Positions 1-9,944 of a stretch of 64,000 bases of DNA are shown piece by piece. The DNA is from Vibrio scophthalmi LMG 19158 (lineage in GTDB: Bacteria > Pseudomonadota > Gammaproteobacteria > Enterobacterales > Vibrionaceae), in assembly GCF_000222585.1 (NCBI RefSeq), contig NZ_AFWE01000040.1:1-64000 (forward strand), given 5' to 3'. Each line of letters opens with the position of its first letter. The first letter of the stretch is position 1. The translations under genes were made by a program, and so were the position numbers. The notes below the pieces were generated by a model, which had not been told where the DNA came from, made no database searches, and saw nothing but the letters and a program-made list of their open reading frames with translations.

Positions 1-35
1 GCGCACAGCTCGGTTTTTTATTTTTGGTTTCAAGA

Positions 36-1388
36 CTATTTTTCAAATAGCTCTTGATGCAGTTTTTGAATCGCTTGGCGTGACACCGATTCATGCAGTA
101 AGAAGCATAAGTTGTGAGGGCTTGCGCCGTAGCAAATCATACGTAAGTTGAAATCTTCTAGGGTGCCAAACACTTGTTTTGCGTAGCCGCGGCTTTCGCT
201 CATGTTGTTACCGATCAGCGCCACTAAACATAGATTGTGTTCTACCTCGACGGTGCATAGCGCTTCGAGCTCTTCACGTGCTGCGCTTGGCAATTGTGGT
301 GCGCCGCCAGAAGTACCCGTTTGATCGAGAGTGAGTGACACACTGATCTCTGAGGTGGTGATCAAGTCCACTGAGACTTTATGCTTGGCCAGAATCTCAA
401 ATACTTTCGCGAGGAAGCCATAAGCATGGAACATGTTAGCACTGTGCAGTGTCACCATGGTTTGATTACAGCGCAGGGCTAGTGCACGGAAAAGAGGTGA
501 GCTTTGCACCTGATGACGGATCCATGTGCCGCCTTTTTCTGGCTCTTTTGATGATCCGACAAATACCGGAATATCATGGCGTAGCGCTGGTACTAACGTC
601 GAAGGGTGCAAGATCTTGGCGCCAAAGTTCGCCATTTCAGATGCTTCACTAAAGCTAATCTCTGGGATTGGAGACGCTTTTTCTGCAATACGAGGATCGG
701 TGGTGTAAATACCCGGAACATCAGTCCAGATCTCTAAACCTTCTGCTTTAACGGCTTCTGCAATCAATGCTGCACTGTAATCACTGCCACCGCGACCGAG
801 CGTAGTTGTATTGCCATGCTCATCAGAACCGATGAAGCCTTGTGTCACCACAACGAAATCTTGACAGAGAGGGAGCAGGTTTTGTTGAGCAAGTTGTGCA
901 GTTTGCTCTACATTTGGCTCTGCTTGGCCAAAGTTATTGTCAGTACGCAACACTTGGCGAATATCAAAACGCTGAGCATTGATGCCACGCTCGCGCATTA
1001 ACTGCGCCAGTAGATGTGTTGACATTAGTTCGCCACAAGCGACTAAGTGATCGGTGAGTTTGTCTGTTGCTTGAATGGAGGCGGCTTCAGCAAGGCTGGT
1101 GACGGTATCAAGTATTTTGTAAATTTCAGCGGCGGTGTTGGTGGCGTCTTCTAGCTTACCAAGAACAGCTTCATGAATATCCGCGATTTGACTTAATACT
1201 TGATTGCGTTGCTGTTGATCTGGAACGCCGTTAGCCAGTTCAACCAATAAGTTGGTCACACCCGAGCAAGCACTGCTGACGACTAATTTTGTATTTGGAT
1301 TATTTTCAATAATGGCCGCACAGCGACTCATAGCTTCAAAGTTTGCGACACTTGTACCGCCAAATTTGGCGACATTAAAAGAGCTCAC
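36..1388 (-). CDS. lysC: Lysine-sensitive aspartate kinase (aspartokinase III)
   Basis: Phosphorylates aspartate, the first step of lysine, threonine and methionine synthesis. The N-terminus has the amino-acid-kinase motif KFGGTS at residues 8-13, followed by a kinase domain (with GRGGSDYSA) and two C-terminal ACT regulatory segments. I place the start at a GTG giving MSSFNVAKFGG: GGGAG lies 7 bases upstream and the resulting 450 residues match E. coli LysC (449). A longer reading frame from a TTG at 1460 adds 24 unconserved residues and overlaps leader RNA. A lysine riboswitch precedes the gene. The single-kinase length, absence of a homoserine dehydrogenase domain and the riboswitch point to the lysine-regulated isozyme rather than ThrA or MetL. 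Confidence 0.95.
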   Translation of the reverse strand: MSSFNVAKFGGTSVANFEAMSRCAAIIENNPNTKLVVSSACSGVTNLLVELANGVPDQQQRNQVLSQIADIHEAVLGKLEDATNTAAEIYKILDTVTSLAEAASIQATDKLTDHLVACGELMSTHLLAQLMRERGINAQRFDIRQVLRTDNNFGQAEPNVEQTAQLAQQNLLPLCQDFVVVTQGFIGSDEHGNTTTLGRGGSDYSAALIAEAVKAEGLEIWTDVPGIYTTDPRIAEKASPIPEISFSEASEMANFGAKILHPSTLVPALRHDIPVFVGSSKEPEKGGTWIRHQVQSSPLFRALALRCNQTMVTLHSANMFHAYGFLAKVFEILAKHKVSVDLITTSEISVSLTLDQTGTSGGAPQLPSAAREELEALCTVEVEHNLCLVALIGNNMSESRGYAKQVFGTLEDFNLRMICYGASPHNLCFLLHESVSRQAIQKLHQELFEK

Positions 1389-1514
1389 AGTATTTCTCCC
1401 ACGACTTCCTAAATTGTTGTTGGTATCCCAACGTCCGATGTTTTTTGTTTGATAATTCAAACGAGAAGAGAGTTTTTTGAGCGGTATAAAGAGGTAAGTT
1501 ATTGTTGCTAATAG

Positions 1515-1695
1515 TTCACCTCAGAAGCGCTTCATCAGGCGGCGCTGATGACAATTGATGAGAGTCAACTCAAGTCAACCGACTGCTCTAATCCGACAAC
1601 TTAGCGCAATCTCGGCACTGCTCTCCCTTCAACGCATCGTATCGGAGTTGTGGCTCCACGATGCATCTACCTAGGCAGCGCTCCTCTTCTGTGAC
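1515..1695 (-). ncRNA. Lysine riboswitch (L box) upstream of lysC
   Basis: Read on the minus strand, the leader contains blocks I recognise from the E. coli lysC leader: CAGAAGAGGAGCGCTGCC at the 5' side, GGGAGAGCAGTGCCGAGA in the middle, and CGCTTCTGAGGTGAA closing the P1 helix. CAGAAG pairs with CTTCTG to form P1. It lies between the lysC promoter and start codon, so lysine binding should reduce lysC expression. The expression platform lies between about 1390 and 1515; I did not resolve its alternative pairing. Confidence 0.85.
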
Positions 1696-1700
1696 TAAAT

Positions 1701-1729
1701 ATTGAACGTTTTTATGTGATCAAAGTCAA
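1701..1729 (-). promoter_or_regulatory. Probable sigma-70 promoter of lysC
   Basis: On the minus strand TTGACT (1724-1729) and TTCAAT (1701-1706) are separated by 17 bp and lie just upstream of the riboswitch 5' end. The position fits a transcription start around 1693-1696. The stretch 1730-1851 between this site and the divergent aminotransferase is AT-rich and shows no other clear feature. Confidence 0.6.
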
Positions 1730-1851
1730 TTAAAAATTTACAAATATAACAAAATCGATGCTAACTAGACTTACGGCCAATTGTTGTTAGCAAGGTATTG
1801 TTCTATGGTGAATTAGTTTGAATTAATCCTGATATGCAGCAAGGAGTGACA

Positions 1852-2973
1852 ATGACGATTACCAGCTTTATTCCACCGCATCGAACCTTAATGGGCCCCG
1901 GCCCATCAGATATTTCACCGCAAGTATTGCAAGCGTTGAGCCGCCCAACCGTTGGTCATTTAGACCCGCTTTTTATCGCCATGATGGATGAGTTAAAGCA
2001 ACTCTTAAAATACGCTTTTCAAACTGAAAATGAGTTTACCATTGCGCTTTCAGCCCCAGGAAGTGCGGGTATGGAAGCCTGTTTTGTTAATTTAATTGAG
2101 TCGGGCGATAAAGTGATTGTGTGCCGCAATGGGGTATTTGGCGAACGGATGCGAGAAAATGTGATCCGCGCTGGAGGCGAGGTTGTGGTGGTGGATGATG
2201 AGTGGGGATGCCCAGTCTCTATCGACAAGGTACGTCAAGCATTAGTCGATCATCCTGATACTAAGATCGTTGCCTTTGTGCATGCCGAAACGTCCACAGG
2301 AGCGCTCTCCGATGCGCAAGCGTTAGGAGCGCTAGCTAAGCAATATGGTGCTCTGACGATTGTGGATGCCGTAACCTCACTCGGTGGTGTGCCATTAAAA
2401 GTGGATGAATGGCAGTTAGATGCTGTTTATTCAGGCAGCCAGAAATGTCTTTCTTGTACGCCAGGCTTATCACCATTGACCTTTTCCGCCAAAGCGGTTG
2501 AAAAAATACAGGGTCGTACCACGCCAGTGCAGAGTTGGTTTCTCGATCAGAGCTTAGTATTGGGCTATTGGAGTGGTGAAGGTAAGCGGAGTTACCACCA
2601 CACGGCGCCCGTAAACAGTTTATATGCGCTGCATGAAGCATTATTGATCCTGCAACGAGAAGGGTTAGAGAATGCTTGGCATCGTCACCAATTGATGCAT
2701 GAAAAGCTCAAATTGGGTTTGGAAAAGTTAGGTTTTGAATTTGTGGTCGAACAAGCGTATCGCTTACCACAATTGAATGCGGTTTTTGTTCCACAAGGTA
2801 TTGATGAAGCGAAGGTGCGTAGCCATTTGTTACAGACTTACAATCTTGAAGTCGGTGCTGGGCTTGGCGCTTTGGCGGGTAAAGCGTGGCGCATAGGTTT
2901 GATGGGATATGGCGCAAGAGAAGAGAATATTGCGTTGTGTCTGCGAGCCTTAGAAGAATCCATCACGCAATAA
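1852..2973 (+). CDS. Class V PLP-dependent aminotransferase (alanine-glyoxylate/serine-pyruvate type)
   Basis: A fold-type I PLP enzyme of 373 residues. The N-terminal LMGPGPSDISP block, the central IVDAVTSLGG segment and the PLP lysine in SGSQKCLS (about K198) are typical of the alanine-glyoxylate/serine-pyruvate/2-aminoethylphosphonate aminotransferase group. The ATG at 1852 has AAGGAG five bases upstream; an ATG six codons earlier lacks such a site. No phosphonate or glyoxylate genes are nearby, so the amino donor and acceptor cannot be assigned. It is monocistronic and ends at a terminator. Confidence 0.85.
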   Translation: MTITSFIPPHRTLMGPGPSDISPQVLQALSRPTVGHLDPLFIAMMDELKQLLKYAFQTENEFTIALSAPGSAGMEACFVNLIESGDKVIVCRNGVFGERMRENVIRAGGEVVVVDDEWGCPVSIDKVRQALVDHPDTKIVAFVHAETSTGALSDAQALGALAKQYGALTIVDAVTSLGGVPLKVDEWQLDAVYSGSQKCLSCTPGLSPLTFSAKAVEKIQGRTTPVQSWFLDQSLVLGYWSGEGKRSYHHTAPVNSLYALHEALLILQREGLENAWHRHQLMHEKLKLGLEKLGFEFVVEQAYRLPQLNAVFVPQGIDEAKVRSHLLQTYNLEVGAGLGALAGKAWRIGLMGYGAREENIALCLRALEESITQ

Positions 2974-3027
2974 TCTTGTTCAGTGCGTTAGGCAAAGCGC
3001 TAGATAGCAAAGTGGTAGGAACGAGTA

Positions 3028-3055
3028 AGGGCGGCTCTGAGGCCGCTCTTTTTTA
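3028..3055 (+). terminator. Rho-independent terminator after the aminotransferase gene
   Basis: GCGGC (3031-3035) pairs with GCCGC (3042-3046), followed by a T run. It abuts the stop codon of the convergent pglL gene and may act in both directions. Confidence 0.7.
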
Positions 3056-4822
3056 TTGAGCCGCAGAGGGTTTTAGTGCGTCGATATCGGGAGCGATATA
3101 TTGCACTTTGTCAAAGTCTCGATTTGGGAACAGGAATTTTGCTTCACTGCGAATCTGCTCTGCTTTCTGTGTATCTTCAATGCCTTGATAGGCCAAGATT
3201 AGGTTGTTATAGAAAGCCGGACGCGGCTTGTGTTTAATGATCTGCAAAGACCAATCAATATAAGGTTGAATGTAATCTGGATTTTGACTCATCAAACCAA
3301 TATTAAGATAGGTGTTATAGACATCCCAATCATAGCGATCTTTCCAGACAATGGGGTTACTGACACTATTAAGGATATCTGGATTTTTAGGGCTCGATTT
3401 CTCAAACTGGGTTAACACATAGTTAGTGTGTAATGAGCTGAGCATATACAGGCTTACCGTAATCGGTACCACTAGGCTCATCAATCTCAGTAAGGTTTGA
3501 GTGATGCGACTAAAACCAGCGGCTCGATATGAATTTGCTCGTTGATCGATCCAATATAATAAAATAATGAACGTTAGCCAGTGTACCATCGAGTGGTAAA
3601 ACGGGTATTCCAGTTGGCTGTGCAGTACGATCGGTACCAGTAAGCCAAACATCGCCAGTCGAGTGCCTTTTTTACATTGGTAGATACGAATCAAGACAAA
3701 GAGTGCCGCTAAGAAAATGGCCAAAATCGGTAATAGCCCACCCTCGACCGCCCAATACAACAGTTCGTTATGTGGATGATCTAGCGCTGGTAAACCAATA
3801 TGGTAGTCAGGGTTGAGCTGATGCTGGCGAGCGGTGTAGAGCATGTAGTCCGCTTCAAAATTACCATAACCATAACCGGTAAATGGCTTTTCAATGAACA
3901 TGTCTAGCGCTTGAGGGAACATATAGCTGCGCGGGCTTTCTAAATTGGCTTTTGCCGCCATGAGATCTGCGCTGCCTGATGTTTGCATCATAGGGCCAAT
4001 CAGACCGGCCATTACACCGATCACAGCCGAGAGGCACCAACCAATCACACGTTTATGAGTCGCAAAGCGATAAAGGTATGGCAGCACCAGTGCAACCGCG
4101 ATAATGGCGCCTAACCAGCCTGTTCGCGACGCTAACACAATCAATAGCGGAATCGTTAAGGCTGGCATGATGTAGAGTAGGCTGACATCACTCAGTTTAC
4201 GTTGATACTTGGTCGGTTGGCGAGCCAGTAAGTAGCCAGAAATAGCTAAGCCGGTCGCAAGAAAGCTGGCCATTACATTCGGTTGTTGAAAAATGCCATA
4301 AGGGCGATTTTGCACTGTGTTGTAACCAAGCCAGTTGCCTGGTTCGAGTAACCAATATTGCACCCAGCCTAATAATGCTTGAATGGCAACGGCAATCACG
4401 ATGAACCACAACAGACGTTGTTTCTGACGATTGCTAAAACGAAACTGCTGCAAGGTTACAAATAGTAAAAAGCCAAACCAAAGACCAGTTAAGCGATTAA
4501 TCGTGAGTAGAAACTCGGCATTAGGGTAGAGTGCGGGTGCTGTTAGCATTAGGCAGCTAATAAACAACACTATGGTCAGCTTGTTGTAACGAATCACACC
4601 CGCAGTGCCAATTTGATACAGGCCAATGGCAATGGTTAATGCTAAAGCAATCCAAGTAGTGGCATTAAATGATAAAGCCAATCCGGATCCGCCAGGGTTC
4701 GGCATAAAAAAGTGCATGGCAACAATGAAAATAAGCCCAATTGAGGCTAAAAACGGGCGGATGAGTGGCAATCTTGGTACTTGAGGCTCAAGTTGCGTTC
4801 CGGTTACATGTAGGGTTGCCAT
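3053..4822 (-). CDS. pglL: PglL-type protein O-oligosaccharyltransferase (O-antigen ligase/Wzy superfamily)
   Basis: A 589-residue polytopic inner-membrane protein with about a dozen hydrophobic segments in the first 430 residues, a large periplasmic loop, and a soluble C-terminal domain of about 150 residues. The loop carries DHPHNELLYW at about 348-357, the His-containing signature of Wzy/WaaL/PglL enzymes. The family transfers lipid-linked glycans onto periplasmic proteins, often pilins. The orthologue at this locus in V. cholerae has been reported active as an O-oligosaccharyltransferase. No glycan synthesis genes are adjacent, and the natural target cannot be read from the window. An O-antigen ligase role is the main alternative. 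Confidence 0.8.
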   Translation of the reverse strand: MATLHVTGTQLEPQVPRLPLIRPFLASIGLIFIVAMHFFMPNPGGSGLALSFNATTWIALALTIAIGLYQIGTAGVIRYNKLTIVLFISCLMLTAPALYPNAEFLLTINRLTGLWFGFLLFVTLQQFRFSNRQKQRLLWFIVIAVAIQALLGWVQYWLLEPGNWLGYNTVQNRPYGIFQQPNVMASFLATGLAISGYLLARQPTKYQRKLSDVSLLYIMPALTIPLLIVLASRTGWLGAIIAVALVLPYLYRFATHKRVIGWCLSAVIGVMAGLIGPMMQTSGSADLMAAKANLESPRSYMFPQALDMFIEKPFTGYGYGNFEADYMLYTARQHQLNPDYHIGLPALDHPHNELLYWAVEGGLLPILAIFLAALFVLIRIYQCKKGTRLAMFGLLVPIVLHSQLEYPFYHSMVHWLTFIILLYWIDQRANSYRAAGFSRITQTLLRLMSLVVPITVSLYMLSSLHTNYVLTQFEKSSPKNPDILNSVSNPIVWKDRYDWDVYNTYLNIGLMSQNPDYIQPYIDWSLQIIKHKPRPAFYNNLILAYQGIEDTQKAEQIRSEAKFLFPNRDFDKVQYIAPDIDALKPSAAQ

Positions 4823-4837
4823 ATAGGGGTCACTTTT

Positions 4838-4872
4838 ACAAAAATAAAACCAGCGTATGATACGCTGGTTTC
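4838..4872 (-). terminator. Rho-independent terminator downstream of uvrA
   Basis: An 11-bp perfect stem, AAACCAGCGTA (4847-4857) with TACGCTGGTTT (4861-4871), has a 3-base loop. On the minus strand it is followed by TTTTATTTTTG, so it terminates uvrA transcription before pglL. Confidence 0.8.
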
Positions 4873-5001
4873 GAAGGGCTGTTGACCTTTTGAGCTAATT
4901 TTTGCAGCGGTTGTTGGTTATTTATTCAAGTCAAAGGCTTTGAAATATAAGCGCTCTGCCTGGTAAATCACTTATGCCGCCACAAATAGCATTAACCGAG
5001 A

Positions 5002-7824
5002 TTACTTTAACATCTCTTTGAGGAAGTGCGCAGTATGCGAGCCTTTGACCTTGACCACATCTTCCGGCGTGCCTTGAGCAATAATTTCACCACCACCTTG
5101 GCCACCTTCTGGGCCTAAATCGACAATCCAGTCCGCGGTTTTTACCACATCTAAATTATGCTCGATGACCACGACGGTATTACCGTGATCACGCAAGCGA
5201 TGGAGTACGGTCAGCAATTGCTGAATATCGTGGAAGTGCAAGCCTGTGGTCGGCTCATCCAAGATGTACAAGGTTTTACCGGTATCGCGCTTGGACAATT
5301 CACGTGCCAGTTTGACGCGTTGCGCTTCACCACCAGATAGCGTTGTTGCCGCTTGGCCAAGGCGGATATAAGAAAGCCCCACATCAATCAGCGTTTGCAG
5401 TTTGCGTGCAATTACCGGCACGGGATCGAAAAACTGACGTGCGTCTTCAACGGTAAGTTCCAACACTTCATCAATACTTTTCCCTTTATAACGCACATCA
5501 AGCGTTTCACGATTGTAGCGTTTACCTTTACAGGCATCACATGGCACATAGACATCGGGTAAGAAATGCATTTCTACCTTGATAACCCCGTCGCCTTGAC
5601 ACGCTTCACATCGACCACCACGTACGTTAAAGCTAAATCGACCCGGTTTATAACCTCGGGTACGTGCTTCTTGAGTGCCGGAAAATAGTTCACGGATTGG
5701 CGTAAAAATACCCGTGTAAGTTGCTGGGTTTGAGCGTGGCGTACGACCAATTGGGCTTTGGTCGATATCGATTACTTTATCGAAATGCTCTAAGCCTTTA
5801 ATTTTCTTAAATGGCGCAGGGACTGCGGTGGTTGCGCCGTTTAACTGGGTGTGAGCGATCTTAAAGAAGGTATCATTGATTAAGGTCGACTTCCCTGAGC
5901 CAGAAACGCCAGTGATACAGCTGAATAAGCCAACCGGAATCGTTAGATTAACGTCTTTTAAGTTGTTGCCTGATGCGCCAATCAGTTCGACGACCTTTTT
6001 CTTATCAAATGGTGTTCGAACTTGAGGGATAGCGATTTGTTTCGCCCCCGATAAGTATTGGCCGGTTAGTGATTCTGGTTCGGCAATAATGTCAGCCATG
6101 GTGCCTTGAGCAACCACTTGGCCACCATGAACCCCAGCGCCAGGACCGATATCGATCACGTGATCAGCTCTGCGGATTGCATCTTCGTCGTGCTCAACCA
6201 CCAAAACGGTATTGCCCAGATCACGCAGATGTACCAATGTTTTGAGTAGTCTTTCATTGTCACGTTGATGCAAACCGATGGAAGGTTCATCAAGTACATA
6301 CATCACACCAACCAAGCCTGCACCAATTTGACTGGCCAGACGAATACGTTGCGCTTCTCCGCCAGAGAGGGTTTCTGCGCTGCGTGATAGGTTAAGATAG
6401 TTAAGACCAACGTTGACGAGAAATTCCAGTCGGTCGTTGATCTCTTTCATTACCTTTTCCGCAATTTTAGCGCGTTGCCCTTCCAATTTTAGTTGGGCAA
6501 AGAACGTTAACGCATCAGCAATGCTCAGTTCGACAATCTCAGGTAAGGCAGTATCACCAATAAATACATTGCGTGCTTCAAGACGCAAGCGACTGCCATC
6601 ACAGCTAGCGCAGCATTTGGTGGCAATATATTTAGCCAGATCTTCACGAACCGAGTTTGATTCGGTATCACGATAGCGACGCTCTAAGGTATTGAGAATA
6701 CCTTCAAATGGGTGGCGTTTTACGCGAATATCACCGCGATCATTGATGTAGTTAAATTCCACGTCAGTGCGGCCAGAACCGGTTAAAATCACCGATTGGA
6801 TTTTCTTTGGCAGCTGATTAAATGGCTGGTGAAGATCAAAATCATAATGCTTAGCCAGTGAGCTGAGCATTTGAAAGTAGTAATAGTTCTTTTGATCCCA
6901 ACCACGAATCGCACCTTGTGCAAGGCTTAACGATTCATCTTGAATCACTCGTGCTGGATCAAAGTATTGTTGTACGCCTAGGCCATCACACGTTCCACAA
7001 GCACCTGCGGGGTTGTTAAACGAGAACAGACGTGGTTCAAGCTCTTGCATGCTATAGCCACAATGTGGGCAGGCAAAGTTGGCAGAGAATACGGTTTCTT
7101 CACCATCACCTTCCATTGGTGCGACAATCGCAATACCACCTGAAAGTTCTAGCGTGGTTTCAAAAGATTCTGCGAGGCGCTGTTGTAAGTCGTCACGCAC
7201 TTTAAAGCGGTCAACCACCACTTCAATGGTGTGTTTTTTATGTAGTTCTAGCGGAGGAGGATCGCTTAAATCGCAGGTATCACCATCAATACGTGCACGA
7301 ATAAAACCTTGCGCGGCTAAATTTTCTAATGTCTTAACATGCTCACCTTTGCGCTCTTTTACGATTGGTGCAAGCAACATCATCTTAGAGCCTTGCGGTA
7401 GCTCAAGTACCTTATCAACCATTTGAGAAATGGTTTGCGCTGTTAAAGGCTCCTTGTGCGTCGGGCAGCGAGGTTCACCAACGCGGGCGTAAAGCAAGCG
7501 CAGATAATCGTACACTTCGGTAATGGTGCCGACCGTCGAACGTGGGTTGTGTGAAGTGGACTTTTGTTCGATAGAAATCGCCGGCGAGAGTCCTTCAATA
7601 TGGTCGACATCTGGCTTTTCCATCAATGAGAGAAATTGACGCGCATAGGCTGAGAGGGATTCAACATAGCGACGTTGGCCTTCTGCATAGAGAGTATCAA
7701 AGGCTAGCGAGGACTTCCCAGAGCCAGATAAACCCGTAATCACCGTAAGTTTATCGCGCGGGATAGTGAGATTGATATTTTTGAGATTGTGAGTGCGGGC
7801 TCCGCGAACTTCTATCTTATCCAT
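5002..7824 (-). CDS. uvrA: Excinuclease ABC subunit A
   Basis: DNA damage recognition ATPase of nucleotide excision repair, 940 residues as expected for UvrA. Two ABC ATPase halves are visible: Walker [15 protein letters not shown] near residue 31 and [13 protein letters not shown] near residue 640, each with an LSGGEAQR signature. CxxC zinc modules are present (CPHC...CGTC and CEAC...CDAC). In E. coli uvrA is divergent from ssb; here galU and qstR separate the two. No canonical LexA box (CTGT-N8-ACAG) was seen upstream, although a palindrome lies at 7863-7893. Confidence 0.98.
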   Translation of the reverse strand: MDKIEVRGARTHNLKNINLTIPRDKLTVITGLSGSGKSSLAFDTLYAEGQRRYVESLSAYARQFLSLMEKPDVDHIEGLSPAISIEQKSTSHNPRSTVGTITEVYDYLRLLYARVGEPRCPTHKEPLTAQTISQMVDKVLELPQGSKMMLLAPIVKERKGEHVKTLENLAAQGFIRARIDGDTCDLSDPPPLELHKKHTIEVVVDRFKVRDDLQQRLAESFETTLELSGGIAIVAPMEGDGEETVFSANFACPHCGYSMQELEPRLFSFNNPAGACGTCDGLGVQQYFDPARVIQDESLSLAQGAIRGWDQKNYYYFQMLSSLAKHYDFDLHQPFNQLPKKIQSVILTGSGRTDVEFNYINDRGDIRVKRHPFEGILNTLERRYRDTESNSVREDLAKYIATKCCASCDGSRLRLEARNVFIGDTALPEIVELSIADALTFFAQLKLEGQRAKIAEKVMKEINDRLEFLVNVGLNYLNLSRSAETLSGGEAQRIRLASQIGAGLVGVMYVLDEPSIGLHQRDNERLLKTLVHLRDLGNTVLVVEHDEDAIRRADHVIDIGPGAGVHGGQVVAQGTMADIIAEPESLTGQYLSGAKQIAIPQVRTPFDKKKVVELIGASGNNLKDVNLTIPVGLFSCITGVSGSGKSTLINDTFFKIAHTQLNGATTAVPAPFKKIKGLEHFDKVIDIDQSPIGRTPRSNPATYTGIFTPIRELFSGTQEARTRGYKPGRFSFNVRGGRCEACQGDGVIKVEMHFLPDVYVPCDACKGKRYNRETLDVRYKGKSIDEVLELTVEDARQFFDPVPVIARKLQTLIDVGLSYIRLGQAATTLSGGEAQRVKLARELSKRDTGKTLYILDEPTTGLHFHDIQQLLTVLHRLRDHGNTVVVIEHNLDVVKTADWIVDLGPEGGQGGGEIIAQGTPEDVVKVKGSHTAHFLKEMLK

Positions 7825-7862
7825 TGTTATCGCTCTATATGGGAAGAATACTAAGAATGGCT

Positions 7863-7893
7863 AAACTGATGGCGTATTGTTATACGCAGTTTG
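7863..7893. promoter_or_regulatory. Palindrome upstream of uvrA
   Basis: GCGTAT (7872-7877) and ATACGC (7882-7887) flank TGTT, with outer arms AAACT and AGTTT. It lies 39-69 bp before the uvrA start, where an operator or promoter is expected. It does not match the LexA consensus and its function is unknown. Confidence 0.35.
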
Positions 7894-7952
7894 CCTTAGT
7901 ATTGCACAGCGGAAGAAATGTTCAAAGAAGATACTGGATAAAAAAACAGTAA

Positions 7953-7980
7953 CAAAAAGGCAGCCATGAAGGCTGCCTTG
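7953..7980 (-). terminator. Rho-independent terminator of galU
   Basis: GGCAGCC (7959-7965) pairs with GGCTGCC (7971-7977); on the minus strand TTTTT follows. It lies about 30 bp after the galU stop codon. Confidence 0.85.
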
Positions 7981-8007
7981 AATAAATGTAGGTTGAATGC
8001 GAGTAAC

Positions 8008-8880
8008 TTAAGCTTGCTTAGCGGTCGCTTTCTTACCAAGTTCAGTTTTCTTACTGTCTTTGAGATACATGTTCTCAAAGCAGTAGTTGGTCGCTTCGAT
8101 GTAGCCTTCAACGCTACCACAGTCAAAACGTTGACCTTTAAATTTGTACGCTAAAACGCAACCTGATTTCGCTTGTTTTAGCAGCGCATCAGTAATTTGA
8201 ATCTCGCCACCTTTGCCTGGTTCCGTTTTTTCAATCAGCTCAAAAATATCAGGCGTTAAGATGTAGCGGCCGATAATCGCAAGATTGCTTGGCGCCGTAC
8301 CTGCTTCTGGTTTTTCCACCATGTCATCCACACGGTAGATGTCATCTTTGATCATCTCACCCGAGATCACGCCGTATTTGTGCGTTTCATCTTCAGGAAC
8401 TTCTTGTACTGCCACGATTGAACAGCGGAACTGTTTAAACAGTGTCACCATTTGTGCTAGCACACCTTCTTGTTCATTAACGCAAAGGTCATCGGCTAGT
8501 ACAACAGCAAAAGGTTCATCACCAATCAGCTCGCGACCAGTCAAAATCGCATGGCCTAAGCCTTTCATTTCGCGTTGACGAGTGTAAGTGAAGGTTGCTG
8601 AATCAATGATGTCACGGATATCCACCAAAAGTTCTTCTTTATTGGTGCCGCTAATCTGATGTTCTAGCTCATAGTTTTTATCAAAGTGATCCATGATTGA
8701 ATGTTTGCCACGGCCAGTAACAATACACATGCCGTCCATACCTGCTTGGATCGCTTCTTCTACACCGTATTCAATCAATGGTTTATTCACCACTGGCATC
8801 ATCTCTTTTGGCATTGATTTGGTAGCTGGAAGAAAACGCGTGCCATAACCAGCCGCTGGAAATAGGCATTTTTTAATCAT
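8008..8880 (-). CDS. galU: UTP-glucose-1-phosphate uridylyltransferase
   Basis: Makes UDP-glucose from UTP and glucose-1-phosphate, for LPS, capsule and exopolysaccharide synthesis. The nucleotidyltransferase motif GYGTRFLPATKSMPKEMMP lies at residues 11-29, and VVNKPLIEYGVEEA and KPEAG follow, as in GalU. Length 290 residues is within the family range (E. coli 302). It is a single gene with its own terminator, read in the same direction as qstR upstream. The lysine-rich C-terminus is divergent, as is usual. Confidence 0.95.
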   Translation of the reverse strand: MIKKCLFPAAGYGTRFLPATKSMPKEMMPVVNKPLIEYGVEEAIQAGMDGMCIVTGRGKHSIMDHFDKNYELEHQISGTNKEELLVDIRDIIDSATFTYTRQREMKGLGHAILTGRELIGDEPFAVVLADDLCVNEQEGVLAQMVTLFKQFRCSIVAVQEVPEDETHKYGVISGEMIKDDIYRVDDMVEKPEAGTAPSNLAIIGRYILTPDIFELIEKTEPGKGGEIQITDALLKQAKSGCVLAYKFKGQRFDCGSVEGYIEATNYCFENMYLKDSKKTELGKKATAKQA

Positions 8881-8998
8881 GATAAAACCCTTTATCTAAC
8901 TGATGTATTTAGTAAGTTGGCGACAAGATAGCACGCTTTTACCATCAGATAATCACTCCTGTGGTGCAAAAGTTGATTTTTTAGCACTTGCTTTATTT

Positions 8999-9646
8999 TT
9001 AAGACATTAAGTGCTGTTTTGCCCAAGAGGTTGCCTGCACGCGATTCTTTACCGAGAGTTTTTTGAAGATTTGGTATAGATGGGACTTGACGGTAAATTC
9101 ACTAATAAAGAGGTCTTCTGCAATTTGATTATTCGATGCGCCAGTTTTTAAGCTGCGTAAAATCTGGATCTCACGGGTGGTTAGGTCAACAGTGGCTGGT
9201 GAGGTTTGGCTATCAAAGATATGGCGATAGTAATGTAATAGTTGTGCGGCGACTTTTCTTGGCAGCCAATTATGGCTATTGATCACTTCACCACAGCCAA
9301 ATGCAACGTCATTGAGGTCATCGTTGCGATAAAAAAGCGCTTTTAAATTACCAAAGCTGAGTAGCTCGTCAGTAGTGAGACGTCTCTCGACATTAAAAAT
9401 AATCGTTTCAAATATTTTATTCGATAACGGCAGGTTGCGAATGGTGCTATTTAATGTCTGGTAGTTGTTATGGTCGATCAGCAGAATTTTATGTTTGTGT
9501 TGCTGCATGGCGAGCATACAGTCTTGCGGTTCCATTCGGGGTATCGGTAAGCCGAGGGTTGCTTCAATACGATCTACAATTGGATAGTGAGCGTGTTTAT
9601 TTTCACATAGGAAATAGATGGTTCTAGTGTAGATGTTCTTAGCCAT
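8999..9646 (-). CDS. qstR: LuxR-type regulator of competence and T6SS, QstR
   Basis: A 215-residue protein with an N-terminal receiver-like region lacking clear phospho-acceptor motifs and a C-terminal LuxR/FixJ helix-turn-helix (about 150-212: LTTREIQILRSL... TVKSHLYQIFKKL). At this position, between galU and ssb, V. cholerae carries qstR. In that species QstR is induced by TfoX together with the quorum-sensing regulator HapR, and it activates DNA-uptake and type VI secretion genes. Assignment rests on synteny plus domain layout; VpsT/CsgD-like regulators share the same architecture. The 298 bp upstream, shared with ssb, should hold its control sites; I could not identify a HapR or CRP-S site by eye. 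Confidence 0.8.
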   Translation of the reverse strand: MAKNIYTRTIYFLCENKHAHYPIVDRIEATLGLPIPRMEPQDCMLAMQQHKHKILLIDHNNYQTLNSTIRNLPLSNKIFETIIFNVERRLTTDELLSFGNLKALFYRNDDLNDVAFGCGEVINSHNWLPRKVAAQLLHYYRHIFDSQTSPATVDLTTREIQILRSLKTGASNNQIAEDLFISEFTVKSHLYQIFKKLSVKNRVQATSWAKQHLMS

Positions 9647-9944
9647 AGGATTTTCTCGTTGTTAAGGTTTGTATTTATTAGTTATTTTTAATCTATCCTG
9701 TCTCATTTGATCTGAAAGAGCGATTGGTGGTCAATACCAATTGCATCATGTTTCATATTTGATAAGTGATTTATCTTTATCTCATTGAAAATGGGCGAGG
9801 AGAAGATGAGTAAGTATTGAATTCTGGGACGAGTAACCGAAAAGTTGTTTAGTGGTAGGACATCAAGAGTTGTTTGTGGCGTAACTAGGGTGTTATTCTT
9901 ATGCGCTATCAAATTTAAGAAATTCTATCTAGACGGAGCGAAAC

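Noticed and set aside
1389-1460. N-terminal extension of LysC by 24 residues
   Set aside because: The TTG start has no ribosome site, the residues are not LysC-like and the stretch lies in the riboswitch leader.
7863-7893. LexA box upstream of uvrA
   Set aside because: The palindrome is GCGTAT-N4-ATACGC, not CTGT-N8-ACAG.
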